DNA of 23,453 nt from JBQCHF01 sp051953655 (GTDB taxonomy: Bacteria; Actinomycetota; Actinomycetes; Motilibacterales; Motilibacteraceae). Where the stretch lies: the NCBI GenBank assembly GCA_051953655.1, contig JBQCIO010000279.1:1-23453 (forward strand). Reading direction: 5' to 3'. Below are positions 21,302-23,453 of this stretch, one piece after another. How positions within the stretch are numbered: the first letter of the stretch is position 1; each line of letters begins with the position of its first letter. Both the position numbers and the translations under genes were made by a program. The notes beneath the pieces are model-generated. The model searched no databases. It was not told the DNA's origin and was given only the letters and a program-made list of their open reading frames with translations.

Positions 21302-22231
21302 TCAGCCCTTCAGGCCGCCGGCCAGCAGGCCGCGGACGAAGTACTTCTGCAGGGCCAGGAACACCACGAGCGGCACGATGATCGAGACGAATGCCGCCGC
21401 GGAGAGCAGGTACCAGGCGTTGCCGAGGGTGCCGGACAGGTTCGACACCTCGACCGTGAGCGGGGCCAGGTCGGGCGAGTTGAGGAAGGTGAGACCGACC
21501 AGCAGGTCGTTCCACACCCAGAGGAACTGGAAGATGCCGAACGCGGCCAGGGCCGGGGTGATGAGCGGCAGCAGCACCTGGAAGAAGATCCGCACGTGGC
21601 CCGCGCCGTCCACCCGCGCGGCCTCCATCAGCTCGCCCGGGATCTCCTTCATGAAGTTGTGCAGCAGGAAGATGGCCAGCGGGAGCGCGAAGATCGTGTG
21701 CGAGATCCACACCGACCAGTAGGTGCCGGCGATGTGCAGCTGGTTGACGTAGAGCGAGAGCAGGGGGAGCAGGGTGACCTGCAGGGGCACGATCTGCAGG
21801 GCGAAGACGGCGACGAAGAGCACGTCGCGCCCGCGCCACTTCATCCAGGCGAAGCTGTAGGCGGCCAGCGAGGCCAGCAGGATCGGCAGCAGGACCGCCG
21901 GGATCGTGATGACGATCGAGTTGACGAAGTAGCCGCTGAGCGAGTTGCTGCTGCTCCCGCCCAGCACCTCCTTGTAGTTGTCCAGGGTGAAGGCCGGGTT
22001 CTGGAAGACGTTCCACCAGCCCGACCGGGTGATGTCCAGCTGCGACCGGAAGCTGGTGACGAGCAGGCCGAACGTGGGCGTGGTCCACAGCACGGCGATG
22101 ACGAGCGCGACCAGCGACGCGACCGGCGAGGTGAGGCCCTTGCGGGCCGTCCTGGCCCGGGTGGGGGCCTGCGGCTTCTTCGCGTCGACCGTGACGGGGG
22201 CGTCGACGACGTTCGGGGTGGACGTGCTCAT
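21302..22231 (-). CDS. Sugar ABC transporter permease, MalG type
   Basis: A 309-aa membrane subunit of a CUT1 carbohydrate importer. Six membrane helices follow a 35-residue polar N-terminus (TM1 about 36-58). The EAA motif that docks the ATPase is GELMEAARVDGAGHVRIFFQVLLPLITP (199-226). The C-terminus LALQKYFVRGLLAGGLKG is a MalG hallmark. Its ATG overlaps the stop of the MalF-type gene (ATGA), so they are coupled. Substrate is unknown; overall look (long N-terminus, VNQLHIAGTYWSVWISHTIFALPLAIFLLHNFMKEIP) recalls alpha-glucoside AglG proteins, at low confidence. No ATPase gene is nearby; actinobacterial CUT1 systems often share a distant MsiK-type ATPase. Confidence 0.94.
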   Translation of the reverse strand: MSTSTPNVVDAPVTVDAKKPQAPTRARTARKGLTSPVASLVALVIAVLWTTPTFGLLVTSFRSQLDITRSGWWNVFQNPAFTLDNYKEVLGGSSSNSLSGYFVNSIVITIPAVLLPILLASLAAYSFAWMKWRGRDVLFVAVFALQIVPLQVTLLPLLSLYVNQLHIAGTYWSVWISHTIFALPLAIFLLHNFMKEIPGELMEAARVDGAGHVRIFFQVLLPLITPALAAFGIFQFLWVWNDLLVGLTFLNSPDLAPLTVEVSNLSGTLGNAWYLLSAAAFVSIIVPLVVFLALQKYFVRGLLAGGLKG

Positions 22232-23190
22232 CGGGCATCCGCCTTCCGGAGCTGGCGCACGTTGTAGACGACGATCGGGACGACCAGGATGAACAGCAGC
22301 ACCGCGAGCGCCGCGCCCAGGCCGCTGTTGTTGTAGCGGAAGCTCTGGTTGTAGAACTCGTTGGCCACCACGCTGGTGTTGAACTGGCCGCCCGTGATCG
22401 TGCGCACGATGTCGAACACCTTCAGCGTCGCGATGCCGATCGTGGTCAGGACCACGACCACCGCGGGCCGGATGGTCGGGAGCGTCACGTAGCGGAAGAG
22501 CTTGATGCCGCCCACGCCGTCGAGCCGCGCGGCCTCCACGATGTCGTCCGGGATCGCCTTGATGGCCGCGGACAGGACCGTCATCGCGAAACCGGCCTGG
22601 ATCCAGATCATGACGATCATGAGGAAGAAGGTGTTCCAGGGCGCCTCGAGGATGAAGTTGTACGGGTCGATCCCGAGCTTGGTCAGGATCTCGTTGAGCA
22701 GGCCGATCTGCGGGCGCCCGGCGGGCCGGAAGTCGTAGACGAACTTCCAGATGATCGAGGCGCCGACGAACGAGATGGCCATCGGGAGGAAGACCAGTGC
22801 CTTGGCCAGGGCCTCGCCGCGCACGCGGTCGACGAGCACCGCGTAGAGCAGGCCGATGGCGGTGGACAGGAACGGCACGACGAGGACCCACAGGATGGTG
22901 TTGCGCAGCACGATCTGCAGGTCGCCGCTGGTGAAGATGTTGGTGTAGTTGTCGAAGCCGACGAAGCTCTTGCCCTGCGCGTCCTTGAAGGACTCCAGCA
23001 GGGTGCGCAGCGCCGGGTAGATGAGCCCGACGGCGAGCAGGAGGAGGGCGGGTCCGACGAAGGACGCCGCCTGGACGGAGTCGGCTGAGCGACCGCGCAC
23101 GCGGCCGGCGATGACGAGGATGCCGACGAAGACCACCGCGAAGATCGCGATGGCGAGGAACATCTGGCCGAACTTCTCAGCGGTGGACAT
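22228..23190 (-). CDS. Sugar ABC transporter permease, MalF type
   Basis: A 320-aa partner of the MalG-type permease. An extra N-terminal membrane helix (about 8-28) precedes the usual helices starting near 42 (SFVGPALLLLAVGLIYPALRTLLESF). The periplasmic stretch GKSFVGFDNYTNIF is typical of MalF-type proteins. The EAA motif is PDDIVEAARLDGVGGIKLFRYVTLPTIRP (214-242). The ATG at 23190 follows GAAGGGGA. Its stop overlaps the MalG-type start. The substrate-binding protein gene would be expected upstream, past the right edge. The N-terminal helix recalls AglF-type permeases (low confidence). Confidence 0.94.
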   Translation of the reverse strand: MSTAEKFGQMFLAIAIFAVVFVGILVIAGRVRGRSADSVQAASFVGPALLLLAVGLIYPALRTLLESFKDAQGKSFVGFDNYTNIFTSGDLQIVLRNTILWVLVVPFLSTAIGLLYAVLVDRVRGEALAKALVFLPMAISFVGASIIWKFVYDFRPAGRPQIGLLNEILTKLGIDPYNFILEAPWNTFFLMIVMIWIQAGFAMTVLSAAIKAIPDDIVEAARLDGVGGIKLFRYVTLPTIRPAVVVVLTTIGIATLKVFDIVRTITGGQFNTSVVANEFYNQSFRYNNSGLGAALAVLLFILVVPIVVYNVRQLRKADAR

Positions 23191-23453
23191 GGGTCCCCTT
23201 CGCCTGGAGAGGAAGGAGCGGCGGCGCCCCGGTCGTGCGGGGAACGCAGATGTCCGGTCGGCACACCGCGCCGGGTCCTTCCCGCGGCCGCCGGGGCGAG
23301 GTCTAGAGGGACCTCGCCGACGGTCGCGGGGACTGGTGCCCGTCGCCGGGCCGCCGCGCGGGCCCGGCCGCGCCGGCGCAGGGGGCCGGGCCGGCCGTAG
23401 GCCCGCGATGCTCGCACGAGTCGAGGCACGGGCGGGCGGGGTTGTTACCCCAG
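23191..23453. other. Upstream spacer of the permease operon, no gene
   Basis: About 260 bases without a supported gene on either strand. The minus-strand frames entering from the right edge are GC-biased with no family motif. It holds the ribosome-binding site of the MalF-type gene near 23195-23202 and the hairpin at 23295-23318. I see no clear LacI-type operator. Confidence 0.6.
23295..23318 (-). terminator. Hairpin upstream of the permease genes
   Basis: GGCGAGGTC (23295-23303) and GACCTCGCC (23310-23318) are perfect 9-bp arms around TAGAGG. If a binding-protein gene lies upstream off the window, this would be the usual intercistronic hairpin that protects its message and lowers permease expression. 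No T-run follows. Confidence 0.6.

Noticed and set aside
22683..23429. Minus-strand open frame entering the right-edge spacer
   Set aside because: It is mostly an out-of-frame reading of the MalF-type permease gene with Arg/Ser/Pro-rich output.
23191..23453. LacI-type operator for the permease operon
   Set aside because: I looked for a CG-centred dyad of about 14-20 bp and found none convincing; the true promoter is probably upstream of the missing binding-protein gene.

Overview
The window is about 23.5 kb of very GC-rich DNA with GTG/TTG starts, short intergenic gaps and many divergent gene pairs. Several gene products point to an actinobacterium: an InhA-type enoyl reductase paired with FabG, a SerB with two N-terminal ACT-type regions, a divergent glgC/glgM(glgA) pair of the mycobacterial kind, and a DUF2203-like protein. 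The lineage cannot be proved from sequence alone. My best guess is Geodermatophilaceae (Blastococcus/Geodermatophilus/Modestobacter type); this is inference. No rRNA, tRNA, CRISPR array, transposase, integrase or phage gene was seen.

Layout. Bases 1-130 are low-complexity and carry a 13-bp triplicate repeat. Next are a quinone-oxidoreductase-like MDR gene (-) diverging from fabG-fabI (+, fatty acid elongation), a small secreted lipoprotein (-), a SixA-like phosphatase (+), serB (-) and glgC (-), then glgM/glgA (+). These are followed by an unrecognised 297-aa protein (-), an ABC ATPase (+) and an NfeD-SPFH membrane pair (+). From 11.8 kb come a secreted lytic transglycosylase (-), a PhrB-type iron-sulfur photolyase (+), an MFS sugar porter (+) and a TSUP permease (+). 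From 17 kb come a GAF-domain membrane protein translationally coupled to a 78-aa protein (-), a TrmH-family RNA methyltransferase (+), a DUF2203-like protein (-), a 97-aa two-helix membrane protein (-), a LacI-family regulator (-) and two sugar ABC permeases (-). The substrate-binding protein for those permeases is probably just beyond the right edge.

How the genes work together. fabG-fabI supply two reductive steps of type II fatty acid synthesis. GlgC makes ADP-glucose and the divergent GT4 enzyme uses it for alpha-glucan or maltose-1-phosphate synthesis. The right-hand LacI/permease block and the MFS porter bring in sugars. NfeD and SPFH form a membrane microdomain pair. The photolyase fits a sunlight-exposed lifestyle.

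Regulation. At least eleven genes have a -10-like hexamer (usually TANNNT) ending 6-8 nt before the start codon, which indicates leaderless mRNAs. Convergent gene ends hold long imperfect palindromes, some sharing CGATCACGGGG or GCGGGAAGC, which look like a family of repeated terminator elements. The glgC-serB gap is the most densely structured spot: three 14-bp direct repeats, a 9-bp-stem hairpin and a near-perfect 21-bp palindrome centred on the serB -10. The least described protein unit is the GAF membrane protein with its coupled 78-aa partner.
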